The position numbers and the translations under genes were made by a program. The notes beneath the pieces are model-generated. The model worked only from the letters and a program-made list of their open reading frames with translations. It ran no database searches and was not told the origin of the DNA. This document shows positions 44,373 to 52,509 of a stretch of 64,000 nt of DNA, in pieces (positions within the stretch are counted from its first letter, which is position 1; the number at the start of each line of letters is the position of its first letter). This stretch comes from Paenibacillus alkaliterrae (GTDB taxonomy: Bacteria; Bacillota; Bacilli; Paenibacillales; Paenibacillaceae), in contig NZ_JAKGAP010000008.1 in assembly GCF_021532375.1 (NCBI RefSeq), forward strand, positions 62,001 through 126,000. Reading direction: 5' to 3'.

Positions 44373-45284
44373 TTGAAACTGAATCAGTATGAAGAGATTA
44401 AACAAGGCGAGAAGGGTGCCTGGGTCAGTATCACAGCCTATTTGACGCTGTCCGCGATCAAGCTTGTCGCCGGCTACTGGTTTGCGTCAGGGGCTCTCGT
44501 AGCGGACGGCTTTAACAATCTCACCGATATTGTAGCATCTGCAGCGGTATTGATAGGACTTCGCATATCGCAAAAGCCGCCGGACAAGGATCATCCTTAC
44601 GGTCATTTTCGCGCGGAGACGATTGCCGCATTAATTGCTTCTTTCATTATGGCGACTGTTGGTATTCAAGTGCTCATCAGTGCGGTAAAATCGTTATTCG
44701 CTGCGGAACATACAGTCCCGAACCTAGCGTCGGCGTGGGTTGCGCTGTTTGCGGCGGCATGTATGGCCGGCGTGTATATTTATAATCGCAAATTAGCTCT
44801 TCGTATCAATAATCAAGCTTTACTCGCTGCTTCCAAAGATAATTTATCGGATGCGCTTGTCAGTACGGGAGCGGCCATCGGTATTATTGGCGCGCAATTC
44901 GGATTGCCATGGCTGGATCCAGTGGCCGCTCTGGCGGTCGGTGCGATTATTTGTAAAACGGCTTGGGAAATTTTTTATAGCTCGACGCATGCCCTGACGG
45001 ATGGTTTTGACGAGAATGAATTATCCAGCTTGCGTACTACAATCGCCAAGACGAAGGGCGTCAAGACGATTAAGGACATTAAGGCCCGCGTACACGGCAA
45101 TCATGTATTGGTCGATGTAATCGTCCAGGTTGATCCGGAGCTTACTCTAATCGAAAGTCATCGCATTAGCGATGAGATAGAGCATCGGATGGGGCGAAAA
45201 CATAATATTATGAGCGTCCATGTCCATGTCGAGCCGCATGAGATCGTAGAAAATATGTTACTGAATGCAGCCGAAAAGCAATGA
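44373..45284 (+). CDS. Cation diffusion facilitator (CDF) family transporter
   Basis: 303 residues, TTG start with GGGAGGG six bases upstream. Membrane part of about six helices with the metal-site helix ADGFNNLTD (44-52; Asp45 and Asp52) and HPYGHFRAE in the cytoplasmic loop, then a C-terminal ferredoxin-like cytoplasmic domain (about 205-290, RVHGNHVLVDV). Exports divalent metals such as Zn2+, Mn2+ or Fe2+ in exchange for protons. The Asn at position 48 where Zn-specific members have His points to manganese/iron-type rather than zinc (inference). Confidence 0.9.
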   Translation: MKLNQYEEIKQGEKGAWVSITAYLTLSAIKLVAGYWFASGALVADGFNNLTDIVASAAVLIGLRISQKPPDKDHPYGHFRAETIAALIASFIMATVGIQVLISAVKSLFAAEHTVPNLASAWVALFAAACMAGVYIYNRKLALRINNQALLAASKDNLSDALVSTGAAIGIIGAQFGLPWLDPVAALAVGAIICKTAWEIFYSSTHALTDGFDENELSSLRTTIAKTKGVKTIKDIKARVHGNHVLVDVIVQVDPELTLIESHRISDEIEHRMGRKHNIMSVHVHVEPHEIVENMLLNAAEKQ

Positions 45285-45329
45285 TTTCAATCGGTAATTG
45301 TTACCAACGGAAGTTGGCAGGGAAATATA

Positions 45330-45377
45330 AGGGTCTAAAGACTTAATTTATTAAATGAGGCATTTGACCCTTTTTTT
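45330..45377 (+). terminator. Intrinsic terminator after CDF gene
   Basis: AGGGTC(t)AAA pairs with TTTGACCCT; seven T follow. The long loop is AT-rich. Confidence 0.65.
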
Positions 45378-45436
45378 AGAGGTACAAACTACAAACGAAT
45401 CCAAATGCAGGCAACGATTTGGGCTGGAATAGGTTG

Positions 45437-45469
45437 AAAGGCATCTCCGTGACGGAAATGCCTTTTTTT
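45437..45469 (+). terminator. Second terminator hairpin
   Basis: AAAGGCAT..CCG / CGG..ATGCCTTT with seven T, 60 bases beyond the first. Since it lies shortly upstream of the cell-wall hydrolase gene, it could also be a leader attenuator for that gene; no known riboswitch pattern is seen around it. Confidence 0.7.
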
Positions 45470-45621
45470 ATTTTTTTTACAAGGGATGAATATGCCTCTG
45501 TTCCCAATTTCGCCTAATCGGTAAATAGGAAATATGGACGATGCTTGTCAATTCCGCCGAACTTACAATGGTACCAGAACCGTTACACCAACACTGTTTA
45601 CACACCAAGGAGGCGTGCTTT

Positions 45622-46650
45622 TTGAATTACACCATGAAACAAAGGATGGCAACAGCAACGTTAACGGCAGCATTATTGTTTAGTTCGATTTCCGTTCCGG
45701 CGGCTTTGGCAGCACAATCAGCAGAAGTGCAAACAGGCGTAAATTTTCGCACATCGCCATCAGCGTCGGCGTCGGTCATCCGCACCTTGAAGAAGGGCGA
45801 ACAGGTTTCAGTTGTGGACAAGGTAAATTCATATTGGTACAAGGTTAGTGACTCTTCCGGAAGAACAGGCTACATATCCGCCTCATCGAAATATATCTCA
45901 ATCGAAAGTCCGCCAAGCAGCGCTGTCCAATCGGGGAATGCAATCGTTAAAGCATCCGTCTCGTTTCGGAAAGCTGCATCTGCATCAGGTCAACGTATTC
46001 GTTTCTTAAAAAAAGGAGAGCAGGTTACCGTGCTTTCCAAGACGAACAAGTACTGGTATGAGGTTCAAGACGCTAATGGCGTTCGCGGTTATGTAAGCAC
46101 GCAATCCTCTTATTTAGATGTAACGGGTACAATCTCAGGAGGAACAAATAACTCAGGAGGCAGCGGCAATTCGGGAGGCGGAGCCGTAACGAGTCCCGGA
46201 GCATCGTCATCGGAAGCCGTTGAAAGAGTGATCGCGGCAGGCATGAAATATCTGGGTACGCCGTATGAGTATGGATCCAGCCGCAATACGACGACGACGT
46301 TTGACTGCTCTGACTTCGTAAGACAAGCCTTTATTGATGGCGTTGGTCTTAAGCTCCCAGCAGACTCGCGCCAGCAGGGCCAATATGTAAAGGACAAAGG
46401 CGATGTAAAGACGGACTGGCGTCAGCTCGAGCGCGGGGATTTGATTTTCTTTATGTCTTACAAAGGCACGAAAGCATCCTCGTACAGCGGAGTGAACAAA
46501 AGCACGGCAACAATTACGCATGACGGTATTTATTTGGGAGACGGCAAGATTCTTCACACGTATTCCAAAGAAAGCGGAGGCGTTACGATCAGCAGCATCG
46601 AAGGGACGCACTGGGAATACCGCTTCTTATATGGCGGAAGCGCATTATAG
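45622..46650 (+). CDS. Secreted SH3-NlpC/P60 peptidoglycan endopeptidase
   Basis: 342 residues from TTG 45622, chosen because AAGGAGG ends 7 bases upstream; the frame is open further upstream without a site. Signal peptide 1-30 (cleavage near ALAA). Two bacterial SH3 domains (about 38-95 and 107-168, NFRTSPS and SFRKAAS), Gly/Ser/Asn linker (170-198), then the NlpC/P60 cysteine peptidase with Cys229 (FDCSDF), His300 (THDGIYLG) and His312. It cleaves peptide stems of peptidoglycan outside the cell, probably D-Glu-diaminopimelate bonds. Confidence 0.93.
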   Translation: MNYTMKQRMATATLTAALLFSSISVPAALAAQSAEVQTGVNFRTSPSASASVIRTLKKGEQVSVVDKVNSYWYKVSDSSGRTGYISASSKYISIESPPSSAVQSGNAIVKASVSFRKAASASGQRIRFLKKGEQVTVLSKTNKYWYEVQDANGVRGYVSTQSSYLDVTGTISGGTNNSGGSGNSGGGAVTSPGASSSEAVERVIAAGMKYLGTPYEYGSSRNTTTTFDCSDFVRQAFIDGVGLKLPADSRQQGQYVKDKGDVKTDWRQLERGDLIFFMSYKGTKASSYSGVNKSTATITHDGIYLGDGKILHTYSKESGGVTISSIEGTHWEYRFLYGGSAL

Positions 46651-46660
46651 ATTAGATCAA

Positions 46661-46696
46661 AAAAGGCCGGTTAGGGAAATTCCCTAACCGGCCTTT
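46661..46696. terminator. Bidirectional intrinsic terminator
   Basis: AAAAGGCCGGTTAGGGA pairs with TCCCTAACCGGCCTTTT around a 3-base loop. A- and T-tracts on both sides serve the convergent wall hydrolase and VTT genes. Confidence 0.93.
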
Positions 46697-46707
46697 TCGT
46701 TGATAGG

Positions 46708-47331
46708 CTAAGAGCTAATTTGAATCGCTTCATCCTGTGCTTTTATTTCCGCTTGCTTGGCAGCCAGCTCTTTCTTCTTGCGGTATCGCTTGCGAAGGAA
46801 CAGAAATACGATCACGATCGGTACTGCGCCGACGAAGATGTATAAGGAAACATCCTTGACCATGCTCTCGGCAGCTCGCCCATAAAAGTAAAACAATAGT
46901 CCAACCACGTAAAACTTGAGGCCCCGCCCTATAGCCGCATAGCCGATCAAACGCCATAACGGGAAATTCAAGCACCCGGATAAAATCGTAAATACTTTAA
47001 AAGGAATAGGCGTGAACGATCCGATTAGAATGGCAGCCTCGCCATTTTTTTGGAATTTTTCAGTAGCCGCATCGATCCATTCTTTTTTCAGAAACTTATA
47101 GAGGACCGATTTGCCCATTATTTTTCCAAGGTAATAACCGACCGGAGTTCCTAACAGACAGGCAATATATCCGACGGTTGCCAGCCATAATGCTGCAGCC
47201 GGGTTGAGAATGCTTAATGACACTTGGAGGAAGAAAGCCGGGATCGGAAATATAATAGCATCGAAAAAGGAATGAATGAACAATCCCAAAGGTCCAAAGT
47301 CCTTTAAAAAATCTACTACAGCTTGAAACAT
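46708..47331 (-). CDS. VTT-domain (YqaA/DedA-like, SNARE-associated) membrane protein
   Basis: 207 residues with four to five hydrophobic segments and the VTT-family pieces PIPAFF (near 30), GTPVGYYLGK, and GSFTPIPFKVFTILSG (104-119), where the proline-containing re-entrant loop lies. A basic, charged cytoplasmic tail follows (about 180-207). Relatives are linked to lipid scrambling or membrane homeostasis. AAGGAG precedes the ATG. It is a different branch from the DedA protein at 63294. Confidence 0.85.
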   Translation of the reverse strand: MFQAVVDFLKDFGPLGLFIHSFFDAIIFPIPAFFLQVSLSILNPAAALWLATVGYIACLLGTPVGYYLGKIMGKSVLYKFLKKEWIDAATEKFQKNGEAAILIGSFTPIPFKVFTILSGCLNFPLWRLIGYAAIGRGLKFYVVGLLFYFYGRAAESMVKDVSLYIFVGAVPIVIVFLFLRKRYRKKKELAAKQAEIKAQDEAIQISS

Positions 47332-47440
47332 TACATGGCTCCTTTTTCTTTAACTGACGATAATTATTATATCATATTTAATACGGTTAAAAAGATGATA
47401 GGTGTCATGTCTTTTACGCAAATGACTAACGCTCAAAAAT

Positions 47441-47485
47441 AAAAACGCCGCTTCGTTTCGGGATCAACCCGTAAACAAGCGGCGT
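47441..47485 (-). terminator. Intrinsic terminator of the malic enzyme gene
   Basis: ACGCCGCTT and GTTT arms pair with AAAC and AAGCGGCGT; read leftward it ends in TTTTTATTTTT. Confidence 0.9.
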
Positions 47486-47503
47486 GTGAAATATGGCTGC
47501 GAT

Positions 47504-48919
47504 TTACTCCCGAATCTGGCGGCGGGAGACGCCGCTTTGCTGGGCGGCATGGATAACGCGGCGGCGGACCTCCTCGACCACGCGAGTGTTGAAGACGCTG
47601 GGTACGATGTACAAGCGATTTAGCTCATCGTCACTTATGACCGATGCGATGGCTTCGGCGGCAGCCAGCTTCATTTCTTCATTGATCGTGGTGGCGCGGC
47701 TATCAAGCGCTCCGCGAAAAATGCCGGGAAAGCAGAGGACGTTATTAATTTGGTTCGGATAGTCAGACCTGCCTGTCGCAAAGACGGCAACGATGTCCTC
47801 GGCGAGCTCGGGTCTGATCTCCGGTTCCGGATTAGCCATTGCGAATACGATCGGTTCCTTCGCCATGGACTCGATGTGAGCGCGAGTCAATATGCCGCCG
47901 GCGGAAACGCCAATAAATACGTCGGCGCCTGCCAGCGCTTCGGCTAAGTCTCCGCTGAGGCGCTGCGGATTCGTATGATCCGCATACCACTGCCACATCG
48001 GATTGTCGTAGCTGCGCTCGGCGGACAGTATGCCCGCGCGGTCAACGCCTACGATATGCTGCGCGCCGCCTGCGAGCAGCATTTTCGTGCAAGCGGTGCC
48101 CGCAGCGCCAATGCCGCATACAACGATGCGTGCCTCTTTTAAGTTGCGGCCTGTAAGCTTGAGCGCATTGAGCAGGCCGGCATACAGCACGACAGCCGTT
48201 CCGTGCTGATCGTCGTGAAAGACGGGGATATCGAGCTCCTGTCTGAGTCTCTGCTCAATTTCGAAGCAGCGAGGCGCCGAAATATCCTCCAGATTAATGC
48301 CGCCAAAGGCTGGCGCGATATTTTTCACTGCCGCAATAATTTGCTCGGTATCCTGCGTATCCAAGCATATAGGGAAGGCATCCACGTCGGCGAATTGCTT
48401 GAACAGCATGGCCTTGCCTTCCATTACGGGCATGGCCGCGTAAGGGCCGATGTTACCAAGACCGAGTACGGCGCTGCCGTCCGAAACGACGGCGACCATA
48501 TTTCTTTTGATCGTTAGCGTATACGCCTTTGAGGGTTCCTCGTGAATCGCTTGACAAACTCTGGCGACCTCCGGCGTATAGACGCGCGACAAGTCATCGC
48601 GGTTTTGTATAGGCGTTTTTGGCTGAATCGTGATTTTGCCTCCGAGATGGAGCAGAAACGTTCGGTCGGAAATATGGAGCAGCCTGATGCCAGGCAAGGA
48701 GCGCAGAGCGTTCGTGAGCCGTTCGGCAGCGCCTTGCTCCGCAATTTTGACGGTTAGGTCGCGAACACTTTTGTTTTTGTCCGTATGTATGACGTCAATG
48801 GCGATGATATCGCCTTTTGCTTGCTCGATCGCGGTAGCTGCTCGTCCAAACTGGGCGAGAGTCGTATCGATTTCCAGCCTTAATATAATCGTTTTACCGT
48901 CCGCCATCTGTGATCTCAT
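47504..48919 (-). CDS. NAD-dependent malic enzyme with N-terminal ACT domain
   Basis: 471 residues. Oxidatively decarboxylates malate to pyruvate. ACT regulatory domain at about 8-85, then malic enzyme N-domain with the SRVYTPEVA tyrosine segment, the FHDDQHGTA signature (about 247-255) and the NAD-binding domain with GIGAAG. The ACT module suggests amino-acid or metabolite feedback. ATG 48919 is chosen over the preceding TTG; GGGAG lies upstream. Single-gene unit. Confidence 0.93.
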   Translation of the reverse strand: MRSQMADGKTIILRLEIDTTLAQFGRAATAIEQAKGDIIAIDVIHTDKNKSVRDLTVKIAEQGAAERLTNALRSLPGIRLLHISDRTFLLHLGGKITIQPKTPIQNRDDLSRVYTPEVARVCQAIHEEPSKAYTLTIKRNMVAVVSDGSAVLGLGNIGPYAAMPVMEGKAMLFKQFADVDAFPICLDTQDTEQIIAAVKNIAPAFGGINLEDISAPRCFEIEQRLRQELDIPVFHDDQHGTAVVLYAGLLNALKLTGRNLKEARIVVCGIGAAGTACTKMLLAGGAQHIVGVDRAGILSAERSYDNPMWQWYADHTNPQRLSGDLAEALAGADVFIGVSAGGILTRAHIESMAKEPIVFAMANPEPEIRPELAEDIVAVFATGRSDYPNQINNVLCFPGIFRGALDSRATTINEEMKLAAAEAIASVISDDELNRLYIVPSVFNTRVVEEVRRRVIHAAQQSGVSRRQIRE

Positions 48920-48992
48920 CAAAAACAGCTCCCTTCATTTTCTATACTATTTGGATAAGAGTACACAAATTATGCTTCTTTATTTTTGAAAA

Positions 48993-49028
48993 GAAAGCCG
49001 TCACTGCATGAACTGCAGGACGGCTTTC
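48993..49028 (-). terminator. Terminator overlapping the 3' end of the glycosyltransferase gene
   Basis: GAAAGCCGTC/GACGGCTTTC stem with inner TGCA pairs, U-tract TTTTC on the minus strand. The right arm and loop encode the last eight or nine codons of the gene. Confidence 0.8.
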
Positions 49029-50116
49029 GGGCAGCTCATCGGGTCATATTGTTGGTTTCTTTTAGTTAGCAGGCTGTCCCTGAATTGTCCTGAGGCGTAA
49101 GCATCGTGAATGAGCGAAAACCATCGGTCGACGGTATCGTTCGAATCCAGCATTTCGCCAAAGCCGTTGTTAATGAAGTATTCGCAATTCTCTTCCTCTT
49201 GACCGGGAATCGGCTCATAGAACAGCATCGGTATTCCCTTGCTCATTCCCTCGGTGCAGGTCATGCCCCCCGGCTTTGTGACCAGCAGATCCGATACGTC
49301 CATAAGCTTGTTCACCTCGCGGGTGAACCCGAGTATACGGATGTTGGGATGCTGAAAGAGCGGATCTTCGAGCATCTTTTCCTTCATCTTCTCGTTAGAT
49401 CCGACGCAGTAGATAAGCTGTGTGCTTTCGCGCCATTTGGTCATATATTCAAGCGCATTGTCTTCATACATGATCCCCCAGCCGCCGCCCATGACGAGTA
49501 CGGTAGGCATAGGCTTTAAAGCAAATTGCTGCCGCATTTCTTCTTTCTCGTATGTATGCCAGAAATTCGGGTGAACGGGAATGCCCGTTACCTCAATGCG
49601 ATCCGGAGTAACGCCCTTCTCCACCAATCTGTCCTTTACGAGCGCCGAGGAGACTAAGTACTTATTAACCTCCTTGTTAACCCATGAACCGTGCGCGTCG
49701 TAATCGGTGATGAGCGTGTATAGCGGCATATCCAAACCTAAGCGCTTAAGCCTTGCGACGACGGCATTGGGCACAAAATGAGTACATACGATTAATTCCG
49801 GCTTAAGCTGGGATATTACCTGTGACGTTTGGGTATAAAACATACGATGAAGCGCAAGCTGGGTAAAGCGGTTAAGAGATTTTTTATAATTGCTTCGGTA
49901 AATAAGACCGACCATCTTCGGCTGTTTGCTTACGGTTTTGCGATAAGCGGATATGATCCACGGACCAAGCACCGGGTTAAGAAATTTTCCAAGCTCGATG
50001 ACGCGGGTCTGAATATCTGGACATAGCTGCTTTAATCCGACAGCAAGCGCATAGGCAGCCTGTGTATGACCGGAGCCAAAGCCTTCAGAGAGCAGAAGCA
50101 CTCTTTTCTTACGCAT
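49001..50116 (-). CDS. ugtP: Processive diacylglycerol glucosyltransferase (UgtP/MGDG-synthase type)
   Basis: 371 residues, GT-B fold of family GT28. The N-terminal MGDG-synthase domain begins with EGFGSGHTQAA (11-21), where the acceptor lipid binds; the C-terminal nucleotide-sugar domain carries GGGWG and KPGGMT (about 290) with GIPM. Transfers glucose from UDP-glucose to diacylglycerol, building glycolipid anchors of lipoteichoic acid and acting as a cell-size sensor in Bacillus subtilis. GGTGG ribosome-binding site. Single gene whose terminator overlaps its last codons. Confidence 0.9.
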   Translation of the reverse strand: MRKKRVLLLSEGFGSGHTQAAYALAVGLKQLCPDIQTRVIELGKFLNPVLGPWIISAYRKTVSKQPKMVGLIYRSNYKKSLNRFTQLALHRMFYTQTSQVISQLKPELIVCTHFVPNAVVARLKRLGLDMPLYTLITDYDAHGSWVNKEVNKYLVSSALVKDRLVEKGVTPDRIEVTGIPVHPNFWHTYEKEEMRQQFALKPMPTVLVMGGGWGIMYEDNALEYMTKWRESTQLIYCVGSNEKMKEKMLEDPLFQHPNIRILGFTREVNKLMDVSDLLVTKPGGMTCTEGMSKGIPMLFYEPIPGQEEENCEYFINNGFGEMLDSNDTVDRWFSLIHDAYASGQFRDSLLTKRNQQYDPMSCPKAVLQFMQ

Positions 50117-50323
50117 TCATTCCACCTACTTTTCTAATTCCATATTACGATGCAAGTGCGTCTAACACAAGTTTAATCCATGAGGGTTGCTATTCATATA
50201 GTGGTTATTTTATCCTTAGAAGCAGATGTGCACATTATCATCATATGAATCCCTGGAGTCAACTATATTTACATATATTTTACATGTACATATTTATTGA
50301 AAAAAAAGTGAGGATGAGAAGAA

Positions 50324-50725
50324 ATGGAGCAAAGAAAGGTTAACGATACGAATCAAACGTTTCAAATTGGAGATTTGGTTAAAGCGGAGGTTCGCTCAGG
50401 TCAATATGTAGGCGAGCTCGTAGAGTATAACAGCCCCCGTGCGCTCGTTAAGGTGCTTGCTGTCCTTAAGCACCCCGAGCAAGGAGACCTGCACAACCCG
50501 TATAATCCGGATGTGCCTATGTTTCATGAGAGACGGGCGCTAAGCTATACGGAGAAAACGACGGTTCCCATCAGGGATATCAGTCGTTATCTAGGTAAAG
50601 TACCCGATTACAGCGAATCTCTGAAGGCTGCCGCAGCGGCGGAAATAGAGGCGCTTGACCGCTTGCAGCGATGGGCGGCCAAAGGCCTCGAGCAAATGCA
50701 GCAGCTTCAGAAGGAATATAAATAA
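50324..50725 (+). CDS. kapB: Kinase-associated protein B, sporulation phosphorelay
   Basis: 133 residues with the KapB core: FQIGDLV start, VLAVLKHPEQGDLHNP (45-60), FHERRALS (66-73) and a C-terminal LQQLQKEYK-like tail. KapB supports histidine kinase KinB activity during initiation of sporulation in Bacillus. Despite the family name 'lipoprotein', no lipobox or signal peptide is present, as in Bacillus. The upstream 200 bases contain no other feature I can assign. Convergent with the SGNH hydrolase, only 8 bases apart. Confidence 0.88.
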   Translation: MEQRKVNDTNQTFQIGDLVKAEVRSGQYVGELVEYNSPRALVKVLAVLKHPEQGDLHNPYNPDVPMFHERRALSYTEKTTVPIRDISRYLGKVPDYSESLKAAAAAEIEALDRLQRWAAKGLEQMQQLQKEYK

Positions 50726-50733
50726 TGGAACGC

Positions 50734-52056
50734 TTATTTATTAATGAAGGCGGTTTTTAACGTATCGCGATAAACGACCTGGAATGCAAGCCCTTCGGAC
50801 AAAGCTGCGAGCGGAAGATAGGTTTTGCTTTCCTTGCCAACTCTGTGCAGGAACGCAGGCTGAGCGTTCAGCTTAGTCTTTACACCGTTAACGGATATGG
50901 CGGCGGCCCCAATCGTGATGTCGACCGTGCGGCCATCCTGTACGATTGTAGCGGTCTGAGCAGCAGAGTTCCAGTCCACCGTTGCGCCTAGTGCTTCGGT
51001 AATTTCGCGCAGCGGTACGAAGGTGCGATTTTCTAAGAGCACCGGCTTGTAGCTGCTGATGAGCTCCTTGCCATTAATGACGACGGAAATCGGAACTCCT
51101 TCCGCCCGCGGCTTCACCGTCAGGTATTCGTCCCAGATGGCGTTCGCGAATGCTTTGCCCATCGCGGCATATCCTGAGCGGCTGGGATGAATATCTCCTT
51201 CAGATATAGAAGTGAAGCTCAGCTCATTGCCTTTGAAGGGATCGGCGACGTTGGCCGCCTTTACGTTAATCCCTACATTTGACAGACGTGCGACCACCCC
51301 GTCCAGCCGTTCTTGGAGCTGCTTTTGACCATCGACTAGAAATAACCGGTCTGCCTCCGGGTAGAGCTCGACAAGCGTATCTTTAATTTTGAATGGCGCT
51401 GGGACCGGCAAATACTGATCGGCGACAACGATCTGCGCCTGAGGCCGAAGTTCTGCCATGCCCCTGATCGTCTCTTCGAGTTCTTTTTCATAAATCGCAA
51501 GCGCGTTATCAAGCACGATTGCCGCCTCGGCGAGGGTACCGCCTGCTTCAAGCTTAGTAAAGACAGCGTTCATATCGTTGCCGCCGATGGTCATGATGAT
51601 CAGATCCGCTTCGGTCAGCGATGAACGAAGCTGTAGTGTTTCCGCAAAGATCCGTTCCGCTCTCGGATCGATCAAGTTGCTCTGGATATCGTCTGCCTTC
51701 ACGCTTACACCTTGTAATGCCGCTTCGATCCAGCGGGCGAGCCCCTGTGTTTTCAGTCCGAGCACGCCATAGTTGGAAAACTCCGCTCTTAGCCCCTGGA
51801 ATAGAGCCTGCTCATAGACTTGTTCAACGTACCCGTACGGAATGGATTGCTCGGTAAACCCGTGCTCATAGCCTGCCGTTAATGAATCGCCCACCGCGAC
51901 TATATGATAGGCGGTATTCTCCGCAGGGCCCGCAACGGCCGAAGCTGCCGATGAGTGTTGTCCGCTAATGATCGTTGTTGTTAACAAAATGGCAATCATG
52001 AAAGCCGGTAGCCCGCGATACGATACTTTCCTTAACTTACTATACAACTCGAACAC
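50734..52056 (-). CDS. Secreted SGNH/GDSL hydrolase with copper-amine-oxidase-like C-terminal domain
   Basis: 440 residues. Hydrophobic export segment about 17-37; SGNH esterase domain with GDSLTAG (Ser58), IGGND (block III) and DIHPS (catalytic Asp/His) up to about 285; then a copper amine oxidase N1-like 'stalk' domain (about 320-440, NRTFVPLREITEALGA). That second domain is common on Paenibacillus surface proteins and does not itself imply copper. Likely a lipase/deacetylase acting on wall or extracellular polymers. The start is uncertain: GTG 52056 has poor spacing, and TTG 52047 has AAAAGGA at better distance. Confidence 0.85.
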   Translation of the reverse strand: MFELYSKLRKVSYRGLPAFMIAILLTTTIISGQHSSAASAVAGPAENTAYHIVAVGDSLTAGYEHGFTEQSIPYGYVEQVYEQALFQGLRAEFSNYGVLGLKTQGLARWIEAALQGVSVKADDIQSNLIDPRAERIFAETLQLRSSLTEADLIIMTIGGNDMNAVFTKLEAGGTLAEAAIVLDNALAIYEKELEETIRGMAELRPQAQIVVADQYLPVPAPFKIKDTLVELYPEADRLFLVDGQKQLQERLDGVVARLSNVGINVKAANVADPFKGNELSFTSISEGDIHPSRSGYAAMGKAFANAIWDEYLTVKPRAEGVPISVVINGKELISSYKPVLLENRTFVPLREITEALGATVDWNSAAQTATIVQDGRTVDITIGAAAISVNGVKTKLNAQPAFLHRVGKESKTYLPLAALSEGLAFQVVYRDTLKTAFINK

Positions 52057-52509
52057 ATCCTTTTGATAAAATAGTAAATGTTATGCTTCATTTTAATACA
52101 CAATAGAAATTTAAGTAATCATTTGCTGCATGATTATGTTATGCTTGCTTTTTATTGCCTGCCGGTTGCATAAGGCATTACACGGGAACGTGCGTTAGCG
52201 CCAGTAGTCAAAAAGTACAAACAATTATAAAAATATTAAATTGATTCCGTTTTGGCCTGATGTTAAAATAATATAATAATCGCATTGTCGCGGTATAGGC
52301 CCGGTATATGGTTAATGGAACGGAGGCGCCCGGAATACGGACCGCATGCCGTTTTGCTTAAGAATGGCAAGGAGCAGGCCGATGCGCCTCGCTGACTATC
52401 ATTCTATGATTAAACAAGCCAATTATGAAGCGTGACGCGCATTCATCGGTGCTTATCTTCAACACGTTCACGCTTACCCAACAATCTTCTCATAGAAAGG
52501 TTGCACACA
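52057..52509. other. Upstream region of gltB
   Basis: 450 bases. An A+T-rich stretch (52200-52285) includes TATAAT at 52272-52277 with only a weak -35 (TTGGCC, 14-base spacer). Beyond it is the structured leader at 52323-52390. No T-box (no GGGTGGNACCGCG) and no perfect TnrA site (TGTNA-n7-TNACA) could be found by eye. Confidence 0.4.
52323..52390 (+). promoter_or_regulatory. Structured 5' leader of gltB
   Basis: GAGGCGC (52323-52329) pairs with GCGCCTC (52384-52390), closing a region that contains an inner hairpin TGCCGTTTT..AAGAATGGCA (9 bp with wobbles). There is no U-tract after it, so it is not a plain terminator. It matches no riboswitch I know. Confidence 0.45.

Noticed and set aside
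45470..45621. c-di-AMP (ydaO-type) riboswitch upstream of the NlpC/P60 gene
   Set aside because: Such riboswitches often precede wall hydrolases, but I could not match the conserved core here.
52290..52440. T-box riboswitch upstream of gltB
   Set aside because: The phrase GGAATACGGACCGC looked suggestive, but the conserved GGGTGGNACCGCG and a terminator are absent.
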